Assembly: GCA_000442125.1 (NCBI GenBank) | Contig: KE546973.1 | Span: 1-64,000 of the forward strand | Direction of reading: 5' to 3' | DNA from: Opeltia flavorubescens | Taxonomy: Eukaryota; Ascomycota; Lecanoromycetes; Teloschistales; Teloschistaceae | DNA: 64,000 bases | Shown: in pieces, positions 32,152 through 42,931 of the stretch | Layout: every line of letters starts with the position of its first letter | Numbering within the stretch: position 1 is the stretch's first letter | Notes under the pieces: model-generated | What the model saw: only the letters and a program-made list of their open reading frames with translations | Databases searched by the model: none | What the model was told of the DNA's origin: nothing | Translations under genes and position numbers: made by a program

Positions 32152-32433
32152 TCAAAGGGTAGGGAAGAGCATAGGCCAGTCATGTGACATGGCCTCGTAC
32201 TGTTTCCAACGAACGTTGACGCCACCCACATAGGCCCTGTTCATGGTAACTTTAGCGGCATCGACCATTCGCTCCTCCCCCAGCTCGAACCACATTAGAG
32301 GTGCTCCTATCCAATGCGAAGCGGCTGCCGGTGAAGACAAGCGGATAGCAAAATTGCAGATCTTATCATTCAAACCCATTATAGATGCACGGTACTTGAT
32401 GACATCATGCGACGTATATGAGAGTACCCTCAT
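32152..32433 (-). pseudogene. Alpha/beta-hydrolase C-terminal fragment
   Basis: The minus strand encodes DVIKYRASIMGLNDKI, then SHWIGAPLMWFELGEERMV, RAYVGGVNVRWKQYEAM and SHDWPML. This is the layout of the C-terminal part of fungal alpha/beta-hydrolase-3 (steryl-acetyl-hydrolase-like) enzymes, in which the catalytic His lies in H-D-W. No catalytic GxSxG region with a consistent frame was found upstream. It is a gene relic inside the gap of the secreted-protein array. Confidence 0.45.
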
Positions 32434-33586
32434 GGATGTAAGAAATGGTGACTGCAGAAATCATATAATTCAACATGTTGCTATACTTCCTCATGTCCAA
32501 CCAACCTGAAGAACCGGTGCCCGCAGACAGCGATAGTGGGCCACATGTCCATTGCACACGGAGATTACGCATTATTGGGCATTTCCAATGCTCATCACCT
32601 TAGCCGAGCGATCGCATGGCTTCTGGAAGTAAATCCTGTACATCGCCCTGCTCGGTCTGAGGCGCAAGTAGCTCAACGTGGGTAACGAAAGAAGTGGCAT
32701 CTGGCTTCTCGACCTTCAACGAACGCCTTCTGGCGGATCGATGTTGACATTTGTTTGCCTTACTGAGGCTTGCCGTCCTCGCCTTCCGCGCGAGTGAGAG
32801 GCTGCAATTTGATCTCTCCCGCTCTAAGGCCTCAGAAGTAGCATAGCGGAAGGTCATTCCTGCAGGAATAGAAAGGATCAGGGCTTGATGAGCCGAGAAT
32901 CAAGTTTGAGGCCGGAAATCTAGGGCACATCTTCAATTCACCTTTCTATAGATCTACATAAGATCTAGGTGATAGCAGTGCGGCGCGTCGAGCAAGGCAA
33001 CCGCTGGGGTACAGTCGCCTTATATGCACAGAACGCATTTTGGACAGTGCGCAGTCCGCTTCGGGTAGATTTTCCATTGATCCCGATGCAGCTAAACAAG
33101 CTCCTTGGACGTGAGTGGCCTTTTATGGGCAATAATGTGGATGCTTTATAGGCTCTTGCCATCCCATCCGCCTGGGTCTCTAGATTAAATGTTCTCCCTG
33201 GGCCACTGTTCTTCCTGTACAATCTGTGGGCCTCAGGGTCCTCGCAGCTGCATTGCTGACAATTCCTTTGATTGCCTTGTATCGGTTAGTCAAGCCTGCG
33301 AATCGAGTTTTAGCAATGGGAGGATAGTTTTGGGCTGGGATGATATGTTGATCTTTAAATTTTCTGATGCACCTGATAACTGCTCTCGCTGCGCTCCATG
33401 ATGCTGTATGCTGCATTACAGGTAGTGGGTGGTGCAGGCGTAGTCACCGTCAAAATCTTGGACAGTTCGCTACTCCCACCTTTGCTTCTCGAAAGCTGTC
33501 GAGTTCCTCAAGTAAGGTTTTTTGGCTCATTCGCTGTGGTCTCACCTTCTCATCTCCCTACATAAGGTTCTGATATACAGCCATAG
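32434..33586. other. Decayed spacer
   Basis: Short frames on both strands (for example 32600-32857 minus and 33189-33573 plus) with several stops. Parts may belong to the hydrolase relic, but I could not assign them. Confidence 0.35.
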
Positions 33587-34680
33587 ATGGCTTCTGAAGA
33601 GCATGTCGAAGATGCTATTCGTGGCCCGATGATTCTGGTTGCTTCGTGGTTCTTTCTGAGCTTAGCTATCGTCATCGTCTCTCTACGTTTCATTATGAAG
33701 ATGAAGAAAAAGGCATAAGGCTGAGATGAATTTCTGATTTATGCTGCACTGGTTCGCCTCTACCATCACGTCTTCACATGGTATCTCTTCTCGTTAATCC
33801 AAATAGGTTGTCGCAATTTATGGCATGATATTGCACACCTTAGTTCGTGATGTCTGACATTCAATCGATCACAATGTATACCATCTTGTTGAAAATACAA
33901 AGCGTTGTAGGTATATCTCTCGTCAAATGGTCCGTTTGCGCCGTCGTCGTTCGCCTAATCAAAAGAACCCATCGGCGTATCCGCATCGCGCTATGGGTCA
34001 CCATTTTGCTTCTGACAGCAGTCACGTTTGCAACAACTCTTTTCATCAGTCTTCAATAAATACCTTTGTAGAAGACATAGCGTCCTGGCCTGCCTGGATC
34101 TTTTACACCAAAGTCAGTCCAGACCCAGCTGGTCCGGGTCTTTTTTGATGAGTGATTTGTATTGAGCAAGAGCTTATGACCGCTGCTGACTATACTGACT
34201 TTATGGTAGAGGTTAGCACTGCAACTGACTTTGTTTGCGTGATCATACCGACCCTCATTACCCGCGAGCTTTGAGTCAATCGTGGGACGAAGATTGGAAT
34301 GATTGCCATTATATGTGTAGGATTCATGTAAGAGCACCAGAAACAGAGAAAAAATCCTTTAACAATCCGAAGCACTGCTGCCTGTGGCATTGACGTGACT
34401 GTGACTGTTGGAATCGTGATAAAAGACACGAATTGTAAGTGAAGAAACTGATCACCTGTGCACATGAAGTCACGCGCACCAAGACTGTTCAACGATGCAA
34501 ATAAGGGGACTATGTTCCTAGACAAATGTGGGTTCTGTAAGTGTTCCACCGTACTCGTCCATCCATTGAGCTCATTCCGCTTACAGCTTCGAACAAAGAC
34601 TAGGTATCACAGTTGCTAGCCTCCCAATTTTGCGCACGCGGATGGCTGCAATCCTCGATAAGATAGTCAAAGTGTGTAGC
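33587..34680 (+). pseudogene. PTH11/rhodopsin-fold integral membrane protein, pseudogene
   Basis: Starts MASEEHVEDAIRGPMILVASWFFLSLAIVIVSLR in pieces that match the opening of the fungal rhodopsin-fold (PTH11-related) seven-TM family. Stops follow at once (33716 and six bases later), after which DEFLIYAALV continues the family's D-D-F/Y-L-x-x-x-A motif. Later pieces are GISLVKWSVCAVVVRLIKR (TM3), a TM4 VTILLLTAVTFATTLFISLQ, TATDFVCVIIPTL (TM5/6) and GITVASLPILRTRMAA (the ASLP-x-LR end). At least five further stops break the chain, so it is a dead copy. Several stops are TGA or TAA where CGA or CAA would fit, in line with RIP-like decay. Confidence 0.65.
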
Positions 34681-36151
34681 TCTTGGTCTATGCCTTACAA
34701 AAAGACGAACTGAGTTACTATGCAATACTACTTCCGGCGCCAACTGAAAGACTTGGACGACTTGGAGGGCAAACAACTAGTGCGTGGCAGCAGTTGGGTG
34801 ACGTTACACTATCTTGAGTGGCTACATTGCGGCAAAGTTGGGAGATCTGCGGGTGGTCTATCCAAGATATCAAGGTAGAATTGCCATACACTCATTCGTT
34901 AGCGCTCAGGAATGCGTGCAGCCAAGAATAGTGTGAAAACGACAAGTTTGCGGTCATTCAAATTTCCCATCAACGTTCTTCTGTCTACCATGATATTTAC
35001 TACGTATGGCTTTCACATAATCTAGATGTAATAGTCCTTGGTTAATAGTTCTTCTCTTTGATTGAACTAAGCGTCCAAAAAGCTTGCGAACTTGCAGCAT
35101 CTTTTTCGGATTTGGGATTATGAGTTAAAGGTATCTAGAAGCTATATGAACTCATAGAGAACGAACGGCTAAAACCCCTGAGTCTGTGACGCGTGCACGC
35201 GTGAACGGTCTCAAAACTTTTTCTTCCGGGAAGAGCGCTTATCGGTTTTCGGTGGATCGAAGCAAGACTATGAACCCTAGAATTATTGGAGGCATCACAG
35301 AATGAACCGGGGACATCTCCGTTTGGTATGGGTTGGGATAGGTGTCTCTGATAAGCATTTGATCAATCGGCGAATCAGCTAACCAATCAAGAATGGAGGA
35401 TTTGGATGTACACAATACAACGTAACAAGCTTCTGAACCTTATTTGCATGCAACCAGACGCTTCATCCAAGGTCAAAGAATCGCAAGAACAGTTTGGAGA
35501 CTCCTATGACGACCGCAGCATCCATTTCAGCCATCTTTCCGCCGGGTTCAAGTTATCAAGAAGTACCAGCTAGGTTGAAGTTGTACAAAGATGTCTAAAT
35601 AGAGCGTGCGGGCAGAATCTGCTCGTTTTCTCGCTCCTTAGGCTGTGGTCTTGAGCCTGGCAAAGAAGATGCTCGCATCTATCGACACCCGATGGCCAAG
35701 GAGTACTTCCCATACATCTTTCGGCACGATAAATACAGGCATTCTTTGGTTAGGCTCAAGTGCTGGCAGTAGCATGGGAATAAAGAGAAAGAAAAGGTTT
35801 ACAAGCGGCGCCCTAGTAACAAACCTTGAATTTGGTGTCAAGGAATGACTGAGGAGGCGTACATTTAGCACATATCACGTAGTGTCCATCGTGGATGAGT
35901 GTATCCAAGGATCGAAAGTTCTTTGACAATCATTTTAATCCTTTTTTCGATCCTCAATTGGGATTGTCACCGCATTGGCACGATTAGTACTTGAGAGGCA
36001 AGGCGAGCTGCCGCCAAAACGCATCATGCAATTCCAACTGAGGATGTTTTCAGCGTCACAGATCTGAGCAGAAAGTAATGACCTTGACGTGTGAAGAGAT
36101 AAGAAGTATCATAGATTGACTGAGCTCACAACATCCATTACCCTCCGTGAA
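34681..36151. other. Spacer, 1.5 kb
   Basis: No gene is supported. Short frames around 35638-35871 lack recognisable features. Its right end contains the 3' flank of array member 8. Confidence 0.4.
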
Positions 36152-36160
36152 TATGGTACA
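36152..36160 (-). promoter_or_regulatory. 3' UTR UGUANNAUA element, member 8
   Basis: TGTACCATA on the minus strand, 232 nt after the stop of member 8, although this member lies 5 kb from the rest of the array. Confidence 0.45.
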
Positions 36161-36391
36161 CAATCCTCCCTCCCGCTGATCTCAAAAATGACCAATATTC
36201 AAAGAAAGCATTCCTTCCTCATGCGTATTCCGGGTCCTAAGTCACTTCCAAGTCATGGATCTCGCTGTCGAAAGATAGGATCCCTCGTGGTATTCCCTCG
36301 CGAATCATGGAACGCAGGAGCCTTGAGAATACGGAATATTAGTCTTTCCCAACAGAAAACAGTCCTTTAGCCAAGAGCTCCTTACCAATCC

Positions 36392-36787
36392 TCAACCCTT
36401 CCTCAGCTCAAAAGTATTCGCCCCATACCCATCAGGCAGCGCATGGCATTGATCATCAACAGGCCCTTTCAAGGTATAGATCTCCCAAGTATTCTTCGGA
36501 TCCCCCTTTGTCTTATCCCTGTATGCTTTATATCGACCGAAAACCAGCGACTCGCCATCCTTCAGTTTGCGATGCAGGTAGACAGCTCCCACATCCCAGC
36601 CAAATCCGGAATAACGCTTGTTGTATTTGACGTTGTTGTGATCCCAGGACCAGTCGGAAAAGCCGGTGCAGTGTTTTTGGTCGGTGGGGTAGATGCGGAG
36701 GTCGAGCTTAGACGATGAAGGATCAGGCTTTGGGAGGACTTGAGTGATGATAGAGGAGAGGAGGATGAGGATGGTTGGCACGCGCAT
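36392..36787 (-). CDS. Array member 8: small secreted protein (131 aa)
   Basis: The ATG at 36787 gives the leader MRVPTILILLSSIITQVLP; the frame is open further 5' but without a better start. The mature chain has DLRIYPTDQKHCTGFS, SGFGWDVGAVYLHRKLKDGE, FGRYKAYRDKTKGDP (an enlarged FGRYK loop) and DDQCHALPDGYGANTFEL. The block before YSGFG is enlarged too (SWDHNNVKYNKR), which makes it one of the longer mature proteins. No coding intron; GTAAGG comes just after the stop. The upstream block near 36961-36985 (TTGTTCACGTTCACTCA) matches that of member 7. Confidence 0.82.
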   Translation of the reverse strand: MRVPTILILLSSIITQVLPKPDPSSSKLDLRIYPTDQKHCTGFSDWSWDHNNVKYNKRYSGFGWDVGAVYLHRKLKDGESLVFGRYKAYRDKTKGDPKNTWEIYTLKGPVDDQCHALPDGYGANTFELRKG

Positions 36788-37354
36788 GGTGAGCCGCAGA
36801 GTGAGAAAGAATTTGGAGACTTGGTATGATTTGGGTTCTTCGGGGTGTACCGGTGGGAAAGCGGAGATGATGAAACAGCAAGACATTACCGACTTAGGGA
36901 CGCCACGCTACTGTCCCATCGAAATGTTCAAGACGAAGTCGTGAAGCAGAGTGGTTGAGTTGGTTGTTCACGTTCACTCATGGCGAAAAATAATTGATCT
37001 GACGAGTCAATTCTAGTTTCACTCAAGGAATATCGGATATAGAGACTTCATCAGACGATGACTTTGACCTGCAAGAGAACAAAAACTAGAATGAAGTGAC
37101 CCTGCCAACACCATCTGATGTTTCTCACAGACATTCTCACCAACGCCAGCTCCAGCGTCTCTCACCAGATTCCGACCCACTTTGATCAATATCCGGCCTT
37201 GATGATCAGAAATATCTCTGACCTAATTGAAACAAAATCCAAATCCATCCACCCCAGAGTCTCGGAGGATCAAGCCTTCAACACCCATCAGCACCCCCAC
37301 TCCAAACAGACCCACAGTCAAAAAACCACTTACCAACCGTCAATCCCAAGCCAT

Positions 37355-37738
37355 CTAATCCTTCCTAATCATAAACGCATTCGCCCCCTTCATATTCTTC
37401 GGCAACGGATGGCACCCCTTCTTAATCTTCGGCCCCTGAACCATATAAAACCACCCCTTCTCATCATAGTGGTAGAAATGGATATTTTCACCCTCCACAA
37501 GATCGCGGCTGAGTTCGAAAGATTTCACATCAATGCCGAGGTGCTTGTACATGAGGCCGTAGTGAGTTTTGGGGGAGTGTCCAAACTGGATGCTGTAGAT
37601 GTCTTGAGATTTGCAGTTGCTGGTCGGGTACATTGAGATGTCCATGCCGTAGGGATCATCGGGTCCGGCGGGGGCGGGGACAGGGTTGGCGTGGGCGAGG
37701 AGGGAGAGGAGGGGGATGAGGATGGTTGAAGGGCGCAT
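37355..37738 (-). CDS. Array member 9: small secreted protein (127 aa)
   Basis: The signal peptide MRPSTILIPLLSLLAHA is followed by NPVPAPAGPDDPYG. The blocks are YPTSNCKSQD (the Cys-x-Gly glycine is lost), YKHLGIDVKSFELSRDLVEGE, FYHYDEKGW and KKGCHPLPKNMKGANAFMI. It is the only member without a UGUANNAUA element in its downstream 250 nt. The 5' half uses almost only C-ending codons, whereas the 3' half is rich in G. A GTAAGT donor follows the stop by about 25 nt. Confidence 0.82.
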   Translation of the reverse strand: MRPSTILIPLLSLLAHANPVPAPAGPDDPYGMDISMYPTSNCKSQDIYSIQFGHSPKTHYGLMYKHLGIDVKSFELSRDLVEGENIHFYHYDEKGWFYMVQGPKIKKGCHPLPKNMKGANAFMIRKD

Positions 37739-39369
37739 GGTGAGTTGGAAAGGGGTAGATGAAGCTGAAAGAAATCTTCTGTGAACAAATGAAGTCTTAA
37801 GAGAGTGTGTTTGAGTAGTCAGACAACTTTGAAGAAGAGAAAAGAGATGGGTTTTCAGCGGATTTATATACAACTTCTTCCTAGCCCAATTGTGTGACCC
37901 ACGGGCAATCGCGCTGACGGTATTCTATTCGCTCAGCAAGTTCCACATTTCGACATAAAATAAACCAAGTGAAACCCCGTTGAAGTCAACGGGTACATGG
38001 TAAACGGTGCAATCATGAGTGGTGCACCGGCTCATCCGGCCACGGTTCGATGTGTGAGAAGAAGAGAAGCTTTGTAGCTCGTATATCGAAAGCTTGGTCC
38101 ACCTCTACTTTCACCCATTCGTCTACCATTCCGAACATGGCACGTGTACACTGGGTTCAGAACCTTAATCCATCGTCAAGACAGCAACTTGCCCCTTCCC
38201 AAAGGTCGGGACTAAACCAGTTGCAATGGTATTACCATTGTATATAGTAATTTTATTAAATCCTCACACGAGGTTGAGACAAAGATTCTCATGAGCAAAT
38301 AGAATTGCGAGCTCGATCGAGCGTGGATGAGAATCTCGAGGAACAGTGCATACCAGACCAGGATGGTGGTCTCCCAGCTCAAGCACTTGAAAAAGGGGTC
38401 AAAGCAGTTTTCAAAGGTAATGAAAAAACTAATCATGGGAATGATTCGAAAAACATGCATGAGACGACCTTAATCATGGGCCAGTTATAAATATCCATGG
38501 TACCGTTCCGAAGCGGGCTTTTACGTCCTAATCAGGTAATCTTAAGCCGCGCCAAGTACTGCGATATCATCCACACGACAATTTTTTATAAAATGCAATA
38601 AGCTCGTTCGCGGAGAACCAGGTAAGCGAGTAATGGATCGCGTTGGATGAACAAAAAGGAATGAGATTAGCCAGATATCACGGGCACAGACGAATGCTTG
38701 TCAACTTCGAAATCCTAGGCATAGGCGTCATGTTTCCTTGGCTTACAAGCTGCACAAATGTATCATAAATCATGATTACGATGCTCTAGCAGGACAACGA
38801 AAGACGATCTCACGTTCGATTGCCAGGACCCAATATCGGACCAGAACGACATTCGACCTGTGATGAAATAATGGATGTCAGTCGAGACGAACTGCCTACC
38901 CAGAAAAGGAAAGTATCGCCTGGAGAGGATTGATCCGTCAGTGCGGGGTGCATAAATGTATAAGCGCTCCATATATTGCACAGCAACCGAGATCTTACAT
39001 AACCACCTAAGAGATCTTGCATTGAACGATTTTAGCCAAGTCTAAAAAGAAGCAGAGATGAAGAGAATGGAATCCTTCGGTCCAAGGTAGGAGGGGAAGG
39101 CGGTGTGATGATGGCACAATCAATGCCGTCATCGCGCATTGAACGAAGATGCCATTCCTGAATGCCATGTACAATCGCATCATCATGCTGCTCACAAATA
39201 CCTAGCGCTGCCTCTGGTGCTCTTTCGACGAAAAATCGAAAAGTGGAGGGCGAGGTGATGGACAGCTATATCTACGAGGCGTCTCACCTCCGTAGGCTCT
39301 TTCTTGACTGATCCCTACTTACCAAACCATCAAGCATCAAGCACCTAAAGTGCCAGACCATTCGCGAAG
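37739..39369. other. Spacer, 1.6 kb
   Basis: Lies between the array and the SnoaL-like gene. No gene was recognised, and no tenth array member was detected by its conserved blocks. Confidence 0.45.
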
Positions 39370-39988
39370 ATGCAGTTCAATACTATCCTGTTTTCAACCA
39401 GCGTCCTCCTCACCTCCCTCCTCCCTCTAACCCTCGCCGCCGCCACCCAATCCACCTCCCTCTCCACCTCCGACATCATCACCCTCTCCTCAATAACCCA
39501 ACTCCTCTCCCTCTTCAGCATCTCCCTCGACAAAAAAGACTTCTCCGCCCTCCGCTCCGTCTTCTCCCCCACCGCCGCCCTCCTCGGTAACGGCGACCCC
39601 ATCACCGGCATCGACGCAATCGTAGATTTCTACACCACAGTATTCCAGAACGCAACCCTAAAGACAGAGCACACATCTGACACAGTCTACGGATACGATT
39701 TTACCAAAACGACGGCGAAGTCTACGAGTTATGCTACAGCGGTGTATTTCGGGCCTGAGATCTTGGAGCGGGGAGGGGGGTTTTTTTCGAATACTTCGGT
39801 TGTGTTCAGGGAGAGGTTTGAGAATGAGTATGTGAAGGAGAAGGGTGCGGGATGGAGGATTTCGAGCCAGTTGCTTACGATTTTGGTATGTATTTGTTGC
39901 GAGGAGAGGCTGTTTTTCGATTGAGTGTGCTGACTTTCGTTTGTTGCAGTCGATTGAAGGACCGATTGAGATATTGCAGCCTGTGTAG
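39370..39988 (+). CDS. Secreted SnoaL-like (NTF2-fold) protein (184 aa)
   Basis: Two exons (39370-39885 and 39950-39988). The 64-nt intron has donor GTATGT, branch TGCTGAC and acceptor TTGCAG; the last exon encodes only SIEGPIEILQPV. The signal peptide MQFNTILFSTSVLLTSLLPLTLA is clear. The mature chain has the SnoaL-like pattern: a first helix (ITQLLSLFSISLDKKDFSALRSVFSP) and TAALLGNGDPITGIDAIVDFY, then a string of beta strands. Fungal members of this fold include polyketide cyclases and many orphan secreted proteins; a function cannot be chosen. Codons 1-100 end almost always in C, while the rest favour G and T. Confidence 0.85.
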
Positions 39989-40746
39989 TTGGCCAAATTC
40001 ATCGGTGAAAGGAGATGAACAGGCGCGTGAAGGTACAAAGCTAGCAGACACAAGCGGTGGAGTCTGCATACTACCACTTGGAATAACGCCTCATCGTCAA
40101 TCGAGCTCGCCCATATGGAGCTTGGATGTAAATTTCATGCTGAGCAGAAGAAGAAAAGTCATGTCCACACTATATCCAAGCAAAGAATCAAATGTATCGA
40201 TCATTGATCAAAGATCGGGTTTGGAGAATCTAGTCAACGAAACAAGAAAAAGCTTCCTTATTTCGCATTCTGAACCCCAACTATTTCGAAAATGCCTCCA
40301 ACGACTGCTGTAAAAAATATCTAAGCATGATACACCGCCGTATCTCAAGACATCATTCCCAGTTCCGAATTGAACTCGTCCCTCGGACCCAAAATGGGCT
40401 TTCATGATCCATTGACTGCTATACCCTCCTCCAAAGGTACGCTTGAGGATGAACCATCGTATATCTCTCAAGCCATACTATTCTTTTAGATCACAGGGAG
40501 CTGTGAGCATGAATAAATTATTCATCACGTACCTTGAAGCGTGAAGGAAATATTCTACTTTGATGGAAGACATCGATGGAATCTCATCCGTTTTGTGTTG
40601 ACCATGAACGCACTGGGTTGTATCATGTAGGGATGACTTTGATCTCGCGGAGTTCGGTTGGACATAGTGATTCATTGGTCGTCGTCATTTGAAACCTAGC
40701 TGTGGTTCGTGATACTTTCCAATGCTCGAGAGGAATACTTTGATCA
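39989..40746. other. Spacer, 0.76 kb
   Basis: 3' flank of the SnoaL-like gene and promoter of the next gene. Nothing else was recognised. Confidence 0.45.
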
Positions 40747-41885
40747 ATGATGCCATTCCAATGCACTTTTAGATCCCGCAGAAGGACTTTAGCTTATGCT
40801 TTAGTACTCACCTATCTTTTTTTACTCATCTCGCTACACATCTTCAGGAAAAACGATAGCCCCGATACCTCCGTGACATACCCATTCCAGCACTTAACCC
40901 ATTTTTCAGACCAAATATCTCCTAACCCTAGCACTCGCTACCGAGATTCAAATTTAAGAAGACGAGACGACATAGGCCGAAACGATGTAGATCTCCACTA
41001 CTACACCTGCAAAGGAGAGAAAGCACTCAGCATGATAAGCAACGAACCACCTTCCACCCGAGTCTTCACACGCCAAGATTTGACGCGTGTGTGGTCTCTA
41101 CTGCAGTACACCGGCCAGCCCAACCCGCAATTCGTCCGAATATTCGATCAATTAAACATATCACATGCGCCTGGAGATATCCAATCAGTCTACGCTTTGC
41201 AAGACAAAGATACCACCGCTGCAGACGGACACAGCAAAGTCGTAAGTCAATGGATGTCCTCCCCTGTGCCATGTAGACAACATGGGACTGAATGACGCTA
41301 GCCTCACACGGGTGCATACTACAGCAATCAGTTCATTGCCAACGGCAGTACGCACGGAACCATCGTTGCAGAACTCAACTATTCACCTCGAGGGGTGGTC
41401 GCGCCAGGACGGCCGGTCCCAGAATTGAATCGATGGTCTGATGTAATTTGGCTGTTGTGGTCTGATATCGCAGGGAACAATGTATTTACCCCTTCGTATG
41501 CTGAGGTATTGGAAGTATCTAATGTCTTTGGAAATAGTCAAAAGGTCTCCAGTACATCCTCCGAGACAACATTCGCACCGACTTGACGATAAGCATAATC
41601 GATCAGATCGAAAAGACCGGAGGGGTACCGCTTAAGTTGCCTTGGCCTGGACACGGATATGATATGCGATCTGATGCTGGGAAGGCACTTCTTGCGAGTC
41701 CGCATGGAATTGGGATTGCGTATTTGTTGAGGGATCATCGAGATGTGTTGGGGAGGAGGAGTCCTTATGCTCGTGTGTTCACTTTAGGTTATGAAGGTCG
41801 TAGTGATGAAGGTTCAACGCCGATCTATTATCTGCTTTGGGAATTGCGAGATGCAGATCGGGGTAATGTGTCGATGAGTATGTAG
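40747..41885 (+). CDS. Type-II membrane protein of unknown function (333 aa)
   Basis: Three exons (40747-41241, 41332-41505, 41553-41885) with in-phase introns opening GTAAGT and GTATTG; 1002 nt of coding. Two ATGs stand in tandem at the start. Residues 15-35 (YALVLTYLFLLISLHIF) form an N-terminal signal anchor, so the rest would face the Golgi/ER lumen or the outside. A conserved-looking core follows: IANGSTHGTIVAELNYSPRG, RWSDVIWLLWSD, KLPWPGHGYDM and GIGIAYLLRDHRDVLGRR. I have seen proteins of this look in many ascomycetes but know no assigned domain. The short second intron (47 nt) hides the junction SYAE/YILRDNIRTD. Confidence 0.75.
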
Positions 41886-42121
41886 TAAGTGCCATCAATT
41901 TGGATGATGCAAGAAATCTGGGCACATTGCTCGTCTAATCGCAAATGATCGTGCTAACCGCTCCCCTGCTCAGTGCCCGGCTGCCTCCTTTCGAATCCTC
42001 AGCAATCCAAAATCATAAAAATGACATACAAAGTAGAAATGTAATTGAATTGACTGCAGTCACCCCATAATCGATCCATCGACTTCCCGTCACAGCTCTC
42101 TTGCCCAAGCCAATGAAGCCA

Positions 42122-42510
42122 TCAAGCCTTTGTGACATGGCGAGTACCGAGCGAATTGCCATTTGCATCATAGCACACAATACTGAAGTGTTTGCGCACA
42201 TCATCCTTGCTCGAATGCTCCCCTTCCCTAAACGCCGTCACCTTGATTAGCTTGCTGCGTCATGAAACAAAAGAGCTGCGTCATGAAACAAAAGAGCTAC
42301 TCACCTAACAGCCAGCTCAGCAGTCCCTTCTGGAAGAGGTTCGGTATGTTTTTCGATCGCTTTAGTGAACTCCGGCTCAATGGCTTGAATGGCTACCGTG
42401 GGTCGGGTCCAGAGTTGGGTATGAGTGGCTCCTGAGACTTTGACGAGCTTGCCGCTCACCACAGCGGCCTCTTTGAGTAGAACTTTCTGGAGGATTTGGT
42501 TTGATGACAT
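42122..42510 (-). CDS. Small conserved-looking protein, unknown (112 aa)
   Basis: Two exons (42305-42510 and 42122-42254) across a 50-nt intron with donor GTGAGT and acceptor ACGCAG; 339 nt in frame. The start is MSSNQILQKVLLKEAA; the longer upstream frame has no ATG. The chain is short and soluble-looking, with KLVKVSGATHTQLWTRPTVA and a strand pair HFSIVCYDANGNSLGTRH. No family was recognised. The intron is mostly a 21-bp tandem duplication, so two AG acceptors lie 21 nt apart; use of the intron-internal one would bring in a stop after four codons. Confidence 0.68.
42254..42295. repeat. 21-bp tandem duplication inside an intron
   Basis: GCTGCGTCATGAAACAAAAG plus one A, twice in perfect succession. 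It fills most of the 50-nt intron of the 112-aa gene and doubles its 3' splice site. Confidence 0.85.
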
Positions 42511-42931
42511 TTTTGATGATGATTGAGATTTTTGATGATGATTGAGGTCTGGTTCGTTACTGTTCGAGATGAAGTTTGCAGAACAGGTGAGCTCAAAGCG
42601 AGATGAGAATTGTAATTTGAGGCTTGTTTGAGGGAAAGACAACAGGGGACTTTTATGCTCGGAGGATTCACTTTGCTCGGTGGTCACGAGCGCAGAGACC
42701 CACTCGCGCTATTTCCATCATAGATAGGTGAATTTTGAATTGACTATGAATCATGAGCAAATGCTGGCTCAATTCACAGTGAATTGAGAGATGAAGAGTT
42801 GTTAATTACAAGCAGGAAAGTGCCAATGACCTCAACGCCAGACATGTCAAAACCTGGGTATCGTAAAAATTGTCTTTTGATGATTGCTAGGTCATCATGT
42901 GTTTGATGCCTGTATTGTGCCAGGAAAGCAT
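42511..42931. other. Spacer, 0.4 kb
   Basis: 5' flank of the 112-aa gene and 3' flank of the kinase gene. No feature was seen beyond short A/T-rich direct repeats (GAATTGA, GATTTTTGATGATGATT) near 42510-42545 and 42730-42790. Confidence 0.4.

Noticed and set aside
32600-32857. 85-codon minus-strand frame as a gene
   Set aside because: No recognisable motif, lies in a decayed stretch, neighbours are relics.
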